From Xylogone sp. PMI_703 (lineage: Eukaryota > Ascomycota > Leotiomycetes): a stretch of DNA of 64,000 bases. Below are positions 1 to 11,601 of the stretch, in pieces. Numbering within the stretch: position 1 is the stretch's first letter; each line of letters starts with the position of its first letter. The translations under genes were made by a program, and so were the position numbers. The DNA is taken from positions 6,448,001 to 6,512,000 of the forward strand of contig JAJTUQ010000001.1 in NCBI GenBank assembly GCA_021399445.1. The letters run 5' to 3'. The notes below the pieces were generated by a model. That model did not search any database, was not told the origin of the DNA, and saw only the letters and a list, made by a program, of their open reading frames with translations.

Positions 1-253
1 TACTTGACCTAGTCGCAGGTAAATGAGCAATGCCGTACAATACCGACGACAGCCAGCCACCAAAAGCAAAGACGCAGTTGCTGAACGTCGACAGCAAGCA
101 GCATCCTCCCCCAAGGGTAGTTAATTAGCAGCTAACGCTATAACGGGTACCCTTGTGCAGCTGCTGTCCAGCACCATTTACTGTGCGGTTCAGTAGCACA
201 GTACAGCACAATAACTAGATGCCCTGCAGCCCACTACGGTCTACGTTACTGAC

Positions 254-308
254 CATCAGCATAAGCATCAGCATCAGCAGCAACACCCATCAGCATCAGC
301 AGCAGCAG
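254..308 (+). repeat. CATCAG/CAG imperfect repeat
   Basis: An imperfect run of CATCAG hexamers grades into CAGCAGCAG in the upstream region of the zinc-finger gene. Confidence 0.8.
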
Positions 309-897
309 TACCACCACTGCCAGCGCCAGCAGCCCTGTATACAGTAATTAGTGCCTGCGTGCGGACTACCGCAGCGCGCTATGCCCTCCACGAAGGCAGA
401 GCCAGGCCACTACGGGGGCCCACTGAAAGCGGCACACTGAAAGCGGCAATACTGGATTAGCCCCACAACCAGGCGCAGGGCGGTGGGCAATGGAACGCCT
501 GGCAAGGTTCTCTTCAGCCCTGGTCCTCGCCCTGCCCTACCCATCCGGCCATTAACCACACACCCTCCCCCCTTCTCCCCTTTATCCTCTTCTGGATCTC
601 GCTGCTGCCTTTCCTTTTTCTTCTCTCTTTTTTCTACCGCACCCGTACCGCAAACTCCCCCGGTTCCCTGCCCTATCCGCTACCGCAGCACCCGAGCGGC
701 ACCAGGGGCCTACCTGTTTTTTGGTTCGCTCGCTCACTCGCTCCCTGGCTCTGCCCACGGGTACGTACTCTTTTGCTTTGCCTCTGTTCTGTTCTGCTCC
801 TCCAGCCCTTTTCTGCTTCTCTCCTCCCAGCACTGGGCCCCCAGCTGCACGGGGGGGTGCCATCCAGACAAAAGATAGACATCGTTGACAAGTCCTG

Positions 898-900
<3 letters not shown>

Positions 901-936
<36 letters not shown>
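901..936 (+). repeat. (CAG)12 microsatellite
   Basis: Twelve perfect CAG units lie in the leader of the zinc-finger gene. Nothing suggests that they are translated. Confidence 0.95.
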
Positions 937-937
<1 letters not shown>

Positions 938-2436
938 GACACCACTCGGTGACTTTTTGCTGAAGTATATCCCCGAATCATTCGCCCACTTCCACTTCCA
1001 CTTCGCACTTACCCTTCCACCGCAGTACCCTACAGTACATCATCCAAGGTTACTTTGCTTTGCGTTGCGTTGTGGTGTCTCTGCTGGCCCCCTCCCAGAC
1101 AATAAAAATTAAACCAGAATTCAAAGCAAATGCCCAAATAACACTGCTTCGGGACCAAACCTCTCTCTGAACTAACTCACTGTACTGGACTTTGCTAAGT
1201 ACATAATTAACTACTGCTGCTGTACTTGCTTGCGGCATTGAACCACGCGCGACGCTTCCTCCTGGGCCCACCTTTCCCTTTGCACGCTCTCCTTACTCAG
1301 CGCGCGGCCTCCGGCTTCCTTGGGCCTTGTTGCTGCTGCTGCTGCTGTCGTCTTTCCCTTCCTAGCCCTCAGGCTTTAGGCTTTTAGGCTCGAGCTCCCT
1401 TTCTGCTTCATCTCTCTTCCTGCTCCTCCTGGCTGCAACGGCCTTGCCAATTTTGCTACTACTCCTGCTACTGTTGCTGTTGGGTTGCGAGATTGCAGGT
1501 CAGCGAGTTACCTGCGCTGCCTCATCTTTCCCCCCCATCTATCCTGCCAAAAAAATTCCCCTTCCTTCAATCTTCTCTTCTCTCCAACTTCCCACTTGGG
1601 GCTAGAAAAGAAAGAAGCTCTGCAGGTTTCCTCTTCTAGCTGGGCTCTTTTTATATTTACTTCTTGCCAACACGCCGCAAGGACGCCTTTCTCCTTCTTC
1701 TCTCTCCCTTTTGAGAGAGCCTGCGAACGCTGGTTTTCCCAAGGTTCGTGACGTTCGTGAAGACTGGTCCACACGCTGTATCTCTCCTCCCGCGTATCTG
1801 CTGCTGCGAAACTACCCGGCTTCGCTCCTGGCCCTCCGAACTGGTCTTGTCTTGTGTCTGTCTTGTCCTATTGCTTCAATACGAAACCTGGGTTGCCTCT
1901 TTCCTCCTGTTTGCTCTGGGTTCTGGTTCTAGCTCTGGCTCTGGCGCTGGCTCCTTGCTTCTGGTCCCTCCCCCTACAAGCAGCAGCAAGTACGGAGTAC
2001 TGTAGGAGTACTGTACGAGCACCGGAGCACTGAGCACCCTCGCGCCCTGCTCTCGCGCTCTCTCGACGCACACCGTCCCTAGATTTTCGCACGGCCGCTG
2101 AGTGGCCTCGTCGTCTGGACATCGTCCCAGCTCAGCACCGACCAAGATCCCAAGCTCCCCTAGACCACCACGATCCCGGTTCCCAGGGCGTTGCCAGATC
2201 CACACTTGCACGCTTCATCCCTCTGTGCTCTGGTCTCCCTGCTTCCTGGTTCAGGGCCCCTCGAAAGGAAGAGGAAGAACCACACGCGCCTGCTAGCGAT
2301 CTGTAGGCGCCGCTGGTCCTGTAAGAAAGGCCGATGACCCGATGCTCACGATCTCCGAATCTGATATCCCGGCTGCATACTTCTTCTACCTCTTCTACCT
2401 CCACCTCCGCCACCTCGTCTTCTTCCTCCTCCACTA

Positions 2437-2463
2437 TTGTTGTTGCTGTTGTTGTTGTTGTCG
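2437..2463 (+). repeat. TTG/CTG triplet run
   Basis: A TTG-rich triplet run with one CTG interruption lies about 600 bp before the zinc-finger start codon. A shorter GCT/TGC run is seen near 1,330-1,347. Confidence 0.8.
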
Positions 2464-3034
2464 TCCTCTTCCTCGTTGCTACTGCTGCTACCACTCGACC
2501 CCCGCCGCTGTACTATTTTCTCTGACCTCGACGGCCAGCCCTTGCATTCTACGCTTCTCAACCTTATCCTCTTCGGCGCCGACTCTCGTCCAGATGACAT
2601 AAGATACAACACACAACACCCAACGCACATATCCACCGAAGTCCGAGTTTGTCGAGTGAAGGACGAGACGAAACAAAAATTTACCCTGTTATTTTTTTAT
2701 ATATTTATTTTCTCAGCTTCTCCTTTTCTATTTTTGTACAAATCTCTTTTAGGGGAAGTGGATTGAGCCGTTTTTTTAAGAACATTCGCCCGCCCTTTTT
2801 TATGGTTTCGCCTTATTATTTCTCGACTTGCACTCGGCCCTACCGACTCTCGTCGCCACCAATTTACGACATATACAGGCCGCTATTGAAAAGCTACAGC
2901 TGGTCCAGGAACAGGCAGGAACAACCGGGCCCCCACGTCAGCTCTCAGCGGGTACCACGACACCAACAATAACAATTACGGAGCCTCATTGCGTCTAGCT
3001 TGTGGCAACTGCCTACTACACGAAACCTTTCGTC

Positions 3035-5555
3035 ATGGAGATCCCTCAGCGGACCTCGATGGGCCTTCCCGAGATCTATGTACAAGACTCGCACTCTGCC
3101 GACCGATTTCGTTCCTCGTCCAGCTCCTACCACTCCTCCGGCGCCATCCCAATGTCGATACCCAATGCTCGAGATCCCGTCCCTCCTCCTCTCCCTCCAC
3201 CACGACACATTGCGGACATAGCAGAAGGCGGACACAATGGGGAAGATCTGGCATGGAAATGGGGGAATCCAGACAGTGCTTGGGGTTCGGCAGCCTCGAC
3301 GGCCTCTATTGCTCCGGGATCGAGTCTCCACGGCAGCTTCACGAGTAAGCGTCCAGGCAGCCGGGACAATCACCAAGATGACTCCCGGCGTAGCTCAGCG
3401 TCGACCATTAGGTCTCTGTCGTCCCAAGATACTCGGGATTATTCGTACCCACGTATAGATGAAGGATATTCCAGTCTCTCGGGGACGAGCTTTGGATCAA
3501 ACAAGTCAGTCTTTACATCTTTTACTCCTCATAGAGCGAGCCTATTCTCACAAAGATGCTTTTCTTTTCATTTTTTCCTCTTTTCTTTCAGAGTGAGCAG
3601 ATTGCTGGGGCACAATGGTTATGCAAAGCTACTTATCTCATTTGCCGACCCATTATTCGCTAGCCGCTATGTAATTTTGCTCTCTTTTTCTGTTGTAACA
3701 TGTTTTCCACCATTCTTTTACAATTTCAGACTTGCATATCTGTCTGGGGCGTTTCTGCAATAAACTATTGGCTAACAATTCTACTCTCTAATAGGTCCAG
3801 ATATCATGAGTCCTCTCCGCCGAGGAGTGGATTTCAAAGTTCCGTACATGATAGATTCCAGAGCAGCAATGCGCAAGCTTACGACAAGTCACTGCTGAAC
3901 AGACTCAATTCTCGCGGACCAGCCAATAACTCCACACCTCCACGAACCTTTTCCATACCTTCTCTGAGCTCCTCTGCAAGCGAAGCATCTCCACCACCTC
4001 ACCGATATCCTCCCCAGCTGAAGCCATTATCATTGCCGATCAATACCAGGCCCACGGCGCCTTGGGGTGACACACCTCTGTCATCTGCCATTTCGCCAGG
4101 AAGTTCGTATCCGAACTATGGGATCAATGGGCAATATGACTACCGATCGCCAAGTGACACTGCTGAGTCAGATAGGTCTCCTCATCCATACTCTCGAAGG
4201 TAGGACATGCATTGTTTTATGTAAAAATACAGATGGCCGATAGTGTGCTGTGCGACTAATGCATCTTCTGACGTAGGGATCCGTATGATTCGCACCCATC
4301 TCCTGAGAACGAGACCGACTTTCAGATGGAAGAAACTGGGATCCGGCGGCTGCACCTGGACGACTACTCCGCAAGGCCAGATGCTTACTCTCCTGGTTCC
4401 ACCACAGGCCAGAAGCGTCGTGCGCTAGAAGATCCACCCAGAGACGATAGCGCAGCGCTACACGCCGTTGGCAGCGCGGGCGATCTGTTCAGGCGGCGCG
4501 AATCCAGCTCGAGAGTGTCTCCAGGCCCTCCGCACTATCACTCGTCTTCTGCATCCGTGTCCTCGACCGCCTCAGGCAGGACCGGCTCCTACTCGTCCAC
4601 ACGCTCATTGCCCAATGGCAGCATCACGAGTATGAGCTCGTTCGGACGGGTGTCGCCTAGCATGGCTTCGGCCGACCTTGGCAGCGATTCGCAGTACATG
4701 GGCGCGGCATCCCGCATGGCCGCCCATCACCGGGCATTGTCAGAGACGCGGCCCATCATGACCTCTCGTAAACACTCGGATTCCGTAGGACATGTAAAGC
4801 ACAGCAGTGCACCCAAAATGCACGGGGTATTCATTTGCGAGTGCTGTCCGAAGAAGCCCAAGAAGTTTGATTCACAGGCAGAATTGAGGTATGTTTTGCG
4901 TGCCGTTCGTTATCTTATCGGCGAGCCCCAGCAGAAAAAAATATTATGGCCCCCAACAGATTGCCCACCTTTTAACTTTTTTACCTTTTTTCTTTTTGCT
5001 GACTGAGATTGTAGCTCTCACGAACAGGAAAAGCAGTACGAATGCGCTTACTGCCGGAATCGGTTCAAGAACAAGAATGAGGCCGAGCGACATCAGAACT
5101 CGCTGCATCTCCGTCGGCACTCATGGTCATGCGCTGCATTGACAGGTTTTGAGGCCGCTTTCCATCCATCTTCGGCACGTCCTAATGAGGCTGACACCTG
5201 TGGATACTGCGGTGAGGATTTCCCCCGATCGGGTATTTCTAGTCCCATGTCGTCAGCAGACGCCCCGAGTGCAGTTGCCACAGAGCGCGATTGGGAAGTG
5301 CGCATTCAGCATTTGCAGGAAATGCACAAGTTTGGCGAATGCAATCACGCGAAGAAATTCTTTAGGGCTGATCATTTCCGTCAGCACCTTAAGCACAGCC
5401 ATGCTGGAACGAGTGGAAAGTGGACAAATATGTTGGAAAATGCCTGCATGAAGGACGAGCCACTTCCGGAACCTATTCGCGGACCTGAGCGAGTAAGCCC
5501 TGTTGGTAGCCGTGTTGGCAGGATAAACGAGGAAGAGGAAATGGAAATGTCCTAA
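3035..5555 (+). CDS. C2H2 zinc-finger protein (putative DNA-binding regulator)
   Basis: Four exons: 3035-3504, 3795-4199, 4277-4888, 5015-5555, giving 675 aa. All three introns are GT-AG and the joins keep frame. Residues 1 to about 470 are low-complexity and Ser/Pro-rich. The conserved part is the C-terminal third. It starts with a CxCC...H unit beginning FICECC, followed by a canonical finger (YECAYC...HQNSLH), a third unit (DTCGYC...HLQEMH) with a long insertion between its Cys and His pairs, and a last unit ending in ADHFRQHLKHSH, a motif common in filamentous ascomycete zinc-finger proteins. An acidic tail ends the protein. The first ATG in frame is at 3035; the frame upstream is open only without an ATG. 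A DNA-binding regulator is inferred from the fingers; the target is unknown. Confidence 0.85.
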
Positions 5556-7748
5556 TCAGAATTTTGGGTTTTTAGACCTGGAGTCGAGCGGGGGTGCATA
5601 GTGCTTTGTTTGAATCTAACAGTACTGCATAGCGACCATTCCGAAGGGGACGGGAAGAACAGAGGAAAGAAGATATGAAGATGGAAAAAAGGGAGCCAAT
5701 TTCATCTGGCAACACAGCACAGGAAATACCCCGGTTTTGTTTTAAAGCATTGCATGCATCTCTTTTTTTGCTTCATCATGACATCGAGATAACGGCCGAT
5801 ATACCCCAATAACGCCAATCATCCATCCATACACGGTGTTCAGCTACTGCAGTTGCCTTCTTCAGACCCTGGTCCTCTCTTCATGTGTGTCTGCGGAAAG
5901 AAAACGGATTTTCCATGCCGTCTTCTTTTTATAGACGGGATTCTCCAATGGTAGGAGAGTGATGTTGCTGTGATCGCCGGGAGATTTTCCAGGCGATCAT
6001 AGCCGATCATCTGGACTGGGATTAGCGAAGTGACCTTTCTTACTTGTTCCCAGTGACAATGGTGGAAGCCTCTTCAGCTGTATCATTTGTTCCGAGGAGG
6101 TTTGAAACCGACTACTTTACGTTTTTGATTTTATCTTCACGTTTGTCTTTTCTGAGATTTTGCTTCATTGCATTGGACCACGGGTTTGCTTTCGTGGCTT
6201 AGGGTATTTTAACGGTCTATCATTTTCACGGATTATTCGGCTTTGTTATAGTGGGAAACTGGGGGTAAATATTTGGGTCTTTCGTTTCTGTGTTTTTGTC
6301 TTTTTATATGGGAATGGGGTCGGGATCCGTTTTGAAACGCAAAACATCTGTTTTATTTTATTTTACAAAGGGCTTCCATATGATTGGTTCCCTTACTTTT
6401 CTTATCCGATGGGTAAAGAAAAGAAAACATGGGTTGAAAACGCACACAGACAGATGGGGTGTCATTGTTGTGTTGGAGCTAGGCTTGGATTTCGGGCAAT
6501 AAAAATACATTGATTTCCTACATATTTCATACTCTCCTCCTTTTTCGCTTCGTTTTTATACCGTAGGGAGAGGGAAGGGTACGAGGAACAAAAAATAAGG
6601 TACAATAAAGAGGGCCCATTGTCTCAAATCCGTAGGCGTAGTTGGTTTGCTTTAGGGCTCAAGGATGGAGCACCTACCACTTTTTGGCTTGTGGCTACTA
6701 TCTATTGGATCAGGGGATGGCTCTCTTTTTGTGACGAGGTTATGATCTGTTTGTTCTCCGTTGTCTCTGTCTGTGTGGGTTTGTGGGCGTGCTTTTCGGG
6801 AAGTTTCATTCATGGGATATTGGAGATTAGCAAAAATATATATACATATATACACAAGGTCTTGAAAGTGGATTTGTCTCCATTTCGTGATTCTCCGGTT
6901 GTGGGTTCTGTTCTTTCTTGCATGTGCGTGTACGCATGAACTAGTCAACCAGTAGTGTCAAAGACAAAATACACTATTACGTGGAGTTCGAGTAGTCGGT
7001 CAGAAAGGGGAGGGGATGGAGGACGCCAAGACCTTCCCGTTCCTTACACCACGCTAGCTACTGTATCTACAAGGGTTCAACTTCCAAAGAAGTGAAAATG
7101 GCTTGCTCGACTAGATATATAGCCCAAAATAAGGGCCTAAGATAAAGGCACCTGTACTTTGTCATACCTATGGGCACTGTAATCTCTGATTACCAGACCA
7201 GAGCTTACATACCTTCGTCCCGTAGACGTATACGAATTGATATTATGCAAAGAAGGCTCGGCGATGTAATAGAATAACTAATCATATCCGTGAAACCCAA
7301 AAGAAACTCAGTTGATAATATCAGATATAATTTAGGCTTATCATCCATCAGGATCACTTATCGGGTTGGGCTATCAACCACTAGAATCACTTATAATCGC
7401 CTATAATCATGGGCTACTAATCATGATTACTAGTTTATAGTTAACTCCTGGCTTATCTATAATTATAGGTTATCAGTCACTATAATCACCAATAATAAAA
7501 GGGCTATCAACTAATTATGGCGACACAGACTCTGATCCCCCCCCTCTCTGAGGCCGTCTTTGGAATTATGCTGGTATATTTCGCTAGGTGATGGGGATGA
7601 TCTAGTGATGATGCTATGCTCACATTATGCCGTATAGCTTTATGGCTTTAATTTATTGATTTTCTTCTCCGTTTGGGTGGAGATCTATTATCGCGGTGAG
7701 ATTGTACGGTATCTGTGGATTGATTGGATTGTAATTTATAGACCGAAT
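5556..7748. other. Intergenic: 3' UTR of C2H2 gene and AT-rich spacer
   Basis: No gene is recognised. The first part is probably the 3' UTR of the zinc-finger gene. A (TA)n-like run lies near 6,835-6,855. From about 7,300 the DNA is AT-rich with short imperfect repeats. The next gene ends here from the other strand, so the region lies between converging genes. Confidence 0.5.
7325..7510. repeat. Degenerate short AT-rich repeat tract
   Basis: The motif AATCACTTAT and variants of GGCTATCAACC and TATAATCA recur several times in about 190 bp. The copies are too diverged for a unit length to be fixed by eye. Confidence 0.45.
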
Positions 7749-9931
7749 CTACAACCTAGGTAGCGCGATCCTCCTTCCCGGCATCGTCTCCATGGCTCCA
7801 ATCGTAATGTCCCATCCGCTCTCTTCTAACCTCGTGAATAGGTCCTTCTCTCCCGTCTCATCAGGACTAAAGACCTGAGTTAAGACATGCATTGTTTGTG
7901 TGAAGACGTGTAGAAGAGCTTGGTCATCCTCTTCACTGCTACCACTGCGTGATATGTCTTTGTCTCTCGGAGAGAGAGGCTTCTTAAGATGATACAGCAC
8001 CCAAGCAGCATACAACGCATGCACCCATCCCCGGATCTGATCCCGGACATCGGATCCTTCTTTTAAGATTATCAGAAACGTTGTGCGTTTGCGGTCGTAC
8101 CAGAGGATGTAGCCTTGTGAGGTGTAGAGGTTGAGAATTGAGGGCAGGATGGTGGATGGGTTGTAGCTTCTTTTCCCCGAGGATGGTGGGGAGAGTAGAG
8201 CTAGGAGACGGGAGAAGGGGACGCCGATGTGGCAGGTTCCTAGAATTAGGGATCGCAGAGTAGAAGAGTGAGTATTGATATTGACTGTTGTCCAGCGGAG
8301 GATGCCGTCTTTTTCAAAGATCCGTTCGTGGTTGGAGAGAGTTTGGGGCGTTAGTAATTTTGCTGCGTTGGATAACTGAGGGACCTGAAGTAAGGTGGTC
8401 TCTCGATCTACGTCTGGGCGTGGGAGAACTTGGGATAGATAGTCTGAGAAGAGGATGTTCGCTCGTTGCCGGTTTAAGGTTCGCATACAAACGGCGCGGA
8501 CGGCCATGTAGTTTGTGAAGAGATGAATGGCAAGAAGCAAGATCATTGCGAGCCAGGTTGCCCATTGGGAGGTGATGTTTGAGACGACGAGGGTGCCGAC
8601 TAGCATTCCGAGGAGGGAGATGATTGTTTCTTGGCTTGAGTCTTTCTGTTGATGTCAATTGGTATGTGTTTTTTTGGTGGTGATTGTATAGGTGTAGATA
8701 GGACCATGTATACATCTAAAAGAATCACTTACAGCATTTAACTCTCCCAAGTTTCCCTTGGTAGCAAAATGCGCACTCAAACTGGCTTTTGAACTCCCCG
8801 CTGCAACACCACAAAGCGCTCTTAGAACGCTAGAGAGACTTAGAAGTCCAACTCTCAAGGGTTTCGGCAGTGCTGGAGACAGGCAATCGAGGATCATGGC
8901 CGAATCGTTAAAGATATCAGCAGTGAGACGGTACATTTTGCATTCGGGCTCCAGGGCCGTGCCGAGTTTGTGGGCGAAGAGGATAGTGGCTATGCGGCCC
9001 ATCGATTCTTGCAGGACAGATAGGAGGAGAGCAGTTGTTGGTGTGGCGTATTGGTCGCCGACGCCGATGCCTGGGTTGCTTTCAACACTGAAATTTTGAT
9101 GAAACGATTGGATAGCAATAAGGTGTATTGGGGTAAAGGCGGGTTTGGAGTAGAGAAGTAGATAGAGCTTTGAAGAGCAGAGACGGCAAAGAGAACGGAC
9201 ATACCCTCAAGAACAGCTCTCGAAGAGAGCATCCCAGCGATAGAGCTGGAGAAAGCCTGTAGCGAGTCCTATCTCTTTCGTTAATCCACCTTCCTCCTCA
9301 GATAGCACCTTAGGAGGTATTTCTCACATATATCTGGTACCTATGCAATTCGATCAGTTAGTCTTCTCCCAATCCATCCTTCAATGTGTAAAGCACTTGC
9401 TCCGAGACACAATCTCCAGCAGACAAGAAAGACAAAAGAGGAACACGGAAGCCATAAGAGTCCATAAATCAACAGGAGAGAGAATGAGAGAAGGGGGTAT
9501 AAAAGAAGGAAACCCACTCAAGATAATCCGCCGTAACACTCTGCGGATACCCCGCGGGCAAAAAGGCATCCGACACACTCTTGGCATAGCTATTCGTCCT
9601 TTCCGGGACCTGTGACCCTCCCTCAGATCAGAATCAAGTTGATAAGGAAACCCCGTGATATATAGTTGCATACCAACGGGAAACAAATACACAGCTCGGC
9701 TCTCCATGAAGTCTCGTGTGTGTGCAAGAAAGATGGACTTACGATAACATCAATCCTCCCCTCCAACCCTCTTCCTACTACCTCATTAGACAGCCCGGGA
9801 TCGAAAATCTTCCTTTCCTTGCGGGAGAATGCGTTCTTTGCTACTGCTGATGATGACGTAGAAGAAGAGACATAGGTAGCGAGTATATTCCCCGCCTGGT
9901 CTCTCTCCTGGATTTCCCGTGTTATAGACAT
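7749..9931 (-). CDS. DUF647 / RUS (root UVB-sensitive) family membrane protein
   Basis: Six exons read on the minus strand: 9931-9743, 9609-9518, 9340-9328, 9268-9205, 9070-8733, 8645-7749, giving 530 aa. Exon 3 is only 13 nt and encodes YQIY. The family core is clear: PAGYPQSV, then YQIYDSLQAF, then GVGDQYATPT, then FAHKLGTALEPECKMYRL, then LCGVAAGSSKASL, then a hydrophobic segment following SSQETIISLLGMLVGTLV. Plant RUS1/RUS2 act in UV-B sensing and vitamin B6 balance in plastids. The role in fungi is not established, so function is left open. The length fits the family (roughly 430-530 aa). The C-terminal 200 residues are less conserved. Confidence 0.92.
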
Positions 9932-11148
9932 GCTTTTGATGCGGGTACGTTTGTATTTCCTTCTTTTTTTTCTTTTTTCTTGTCTATCTCATGATTTTTT
10001 ATGGTATTTTGATTTCAGGATGTTGTCCTACATGTCAATATCCACACCCCATATTGCACGTGCGCTGGGGAAGTTTGATATGTTTCCTATCTCCCCCCTC
10101 TCTGTGTGGAAAAGCTGTCCTTTTTGTGAGATTGTCTTCTTTCACTTAACTCTTAGAGAATGAGAGAAAAAGGAGAGAAGTATATTTCCACGTTATAAAT
10201 ATATGGCAAGGATTGATGAGTTACGAAGTCTTAAGGCGACGTATCAGGTTATTATAAGTGAGATCCCGGGTAATAAGAATCTAGGGTGGCTAGGATGGTT
10301 AGATACGCGCGGATGCAGCCTCGTCTGCCGGCTGTTGTTGCTTAATTGCAGGAATTGGCTCTGCTCCACCAATGATTCACGTTGGCACTTTTTATTTGAT
10401 GATGCCTGTTAATTATCGCCCTTCTTGTGCTCGTAGGATCGTGCTCGTGCTCGTGCGCTTAGGAATGAGCTGTATTCTGTAATCGGTAATGGATGGAGAT
10501 GGCTCTCAATTGAGTTATATGTGACGGTTGGGCAAGAGCATAATGCTAAAGATGGTGTTTTTAAGGGGTTTTTTTTGTATTGGTAATACTTTTGCATAAG
10601 TAGTTACATGTTCTTCTTGCTGCAAAGCAAAAATGAGAGAATAATGAGAGATGATCCATGCCCCGCGTGTTGAAGAGAGCGTTGTGCAGATATCCGGACA
10701 ATCAATCATGGCCCTCCCAAACACATATCCATAAGCCCTTCATCAATTTCTTCCGTATCGCACCTCATCATCACCAACTCGTACTCTCATCTCTCTTTCG
10801 TACCAAAGCAAAAATTCATATTCCAGCATCCCCAAGAAAAGCCATGACAAAAAGCCACCCCACCATCCGTGCGTAGAACAGACACAGGAAAAAAAAGAAC
10901 AGAAGATGAGCACTCGGAAAGTAAGAGGCGTCGCACAACCCAAGTCTATTTTGGTATCATTCACAAGAGGAAGCGAAGGGGAGAGACATCGAAAAAAGGA
11001 ACCCTCGACCTGTTGTTACAAATCGTACAGACGTGCGAATCGGTTCACGATTTCTTTCTTTTAATTGTTTTGTTTTTGGAATTGAATTGAGGTGAAAGGC
11101 CATAATCATGTCTGGCAGGCTTCACTGGCTCAATTGGTTATTCTGCAT
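9932..11148. other. Intergenic spacer, DUF647 promoter and KGD4 3' UTR
   Basis: Both flanking genes are on the minus strand. The stretch has only short chance ORFs and a small CGTGCT repeat near 10,428-10,460. Nothing else is supported. Confidence 0.5.
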
Positions 11149-11601
11149 TCAGCAGACCAGTGTGGCTCCACCGGTCTCAATGGCATCAATCTCGGCCAGG
11201 TCGAGGGGAGTGCGTCGGAATCGGGCGGGGAGCTCGTTGCGATCGAAGTACTCGCCCTTGCGGGGCTCGACGCTGCCCAGCATCTGGCCAGAGAAGGAGC
11301 CGATGGTGCGAGCCAAGGGACCGTGCTGCTGAGCCTGCTGTCGGTAGGAGGAGAAGGAGGGCGAGGAGGACTGCTGGAAGTTCTTGGGCACCTGGTGGGT
11401 TGGAGAGGCCGGATGGGGGTGGGGAGTGTGGTCGACGGAGGCTGTCGTTGGGCCGAGATGTTAGCGTTTTGTGTGAACTTTTTTTCCACCATGCCCTCGA
11501 TGATGAGCATTCTTACCTGGGATGGTGCGCTTGCCCAAGAACTTGATCAATGGGACACGCTCGGCATGAGCAGCCTGTCGAAGGGCGCGAGTTGCAAACA
11601 T
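11149..11601 (-). CDS. KGD4: Kgd4/MRPS36-type subunit of mitochondrial 2-oxoglutarate dehydrogenase
   Basis: Two exons, 11601-11517 and 11441-11149, give 125 aa; the 75-bp intron is GT-AG. The start MFATRALRQAA is a basic, hydroxylated mitochondrial presequence and directly precedes the family signature RVPLIKFLGKR. The C-terminus (LPARFRRTPLDLAEIDAIE, then GGA) matches the conserved end of the Ymr31/Kgd4 family. In yeast, Kgd4 tethers the E3 subunit to the E1-E2 core of the 2-oxoglutarate dehydrogenase complex. Older annotations call it a ribosomal protein (YmS31/MRP-S36). The middle is Gln/Ser/Pro-rich. The leader holds a short GGT/GTG run. A matrix location is inferred from the presequence and family. 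Confidence 0.9.

Larger units (their letters stand above)
1..3034 (+). other. Long gene-free leader/promoter of the C2H2 gene
   Basis: No credible protein gene is visible. The open frames here are low-complexity (Pro/Ser/Phe- or Arg-rich) and mirror the base bias. From about 480 to 2,500 the + strand is strongly pyrimidine-rich, with many TTC/CTC runs, as is common in promoters and long 5' leaders of fungal regulatory genes. It contains several CAG/CTG-type triplet repeats, listed separately. AT-rich DNA lies at 2,680-2,820. I infer that this is the upstream region, and possibly a long 5' UTR, of the zinc-finger gene at 3035. No transcription start can be fixed from sequence alone. Confidence 0.6.

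Noticed and set aside
483..2972. Many 60-140 codon frames on both strands before the zinc-finger gene
   Set aside because: They are low-complexity, overlap each other on opposite strands and several lack an ATG start. They follow the CT-rich base bias.
3002..3034. Extra 11 residues upstream of the zinc-finger ATG
   Set aside because: The frame is open but starts with GTG, not ATG. The first usable ATG is at 3035.
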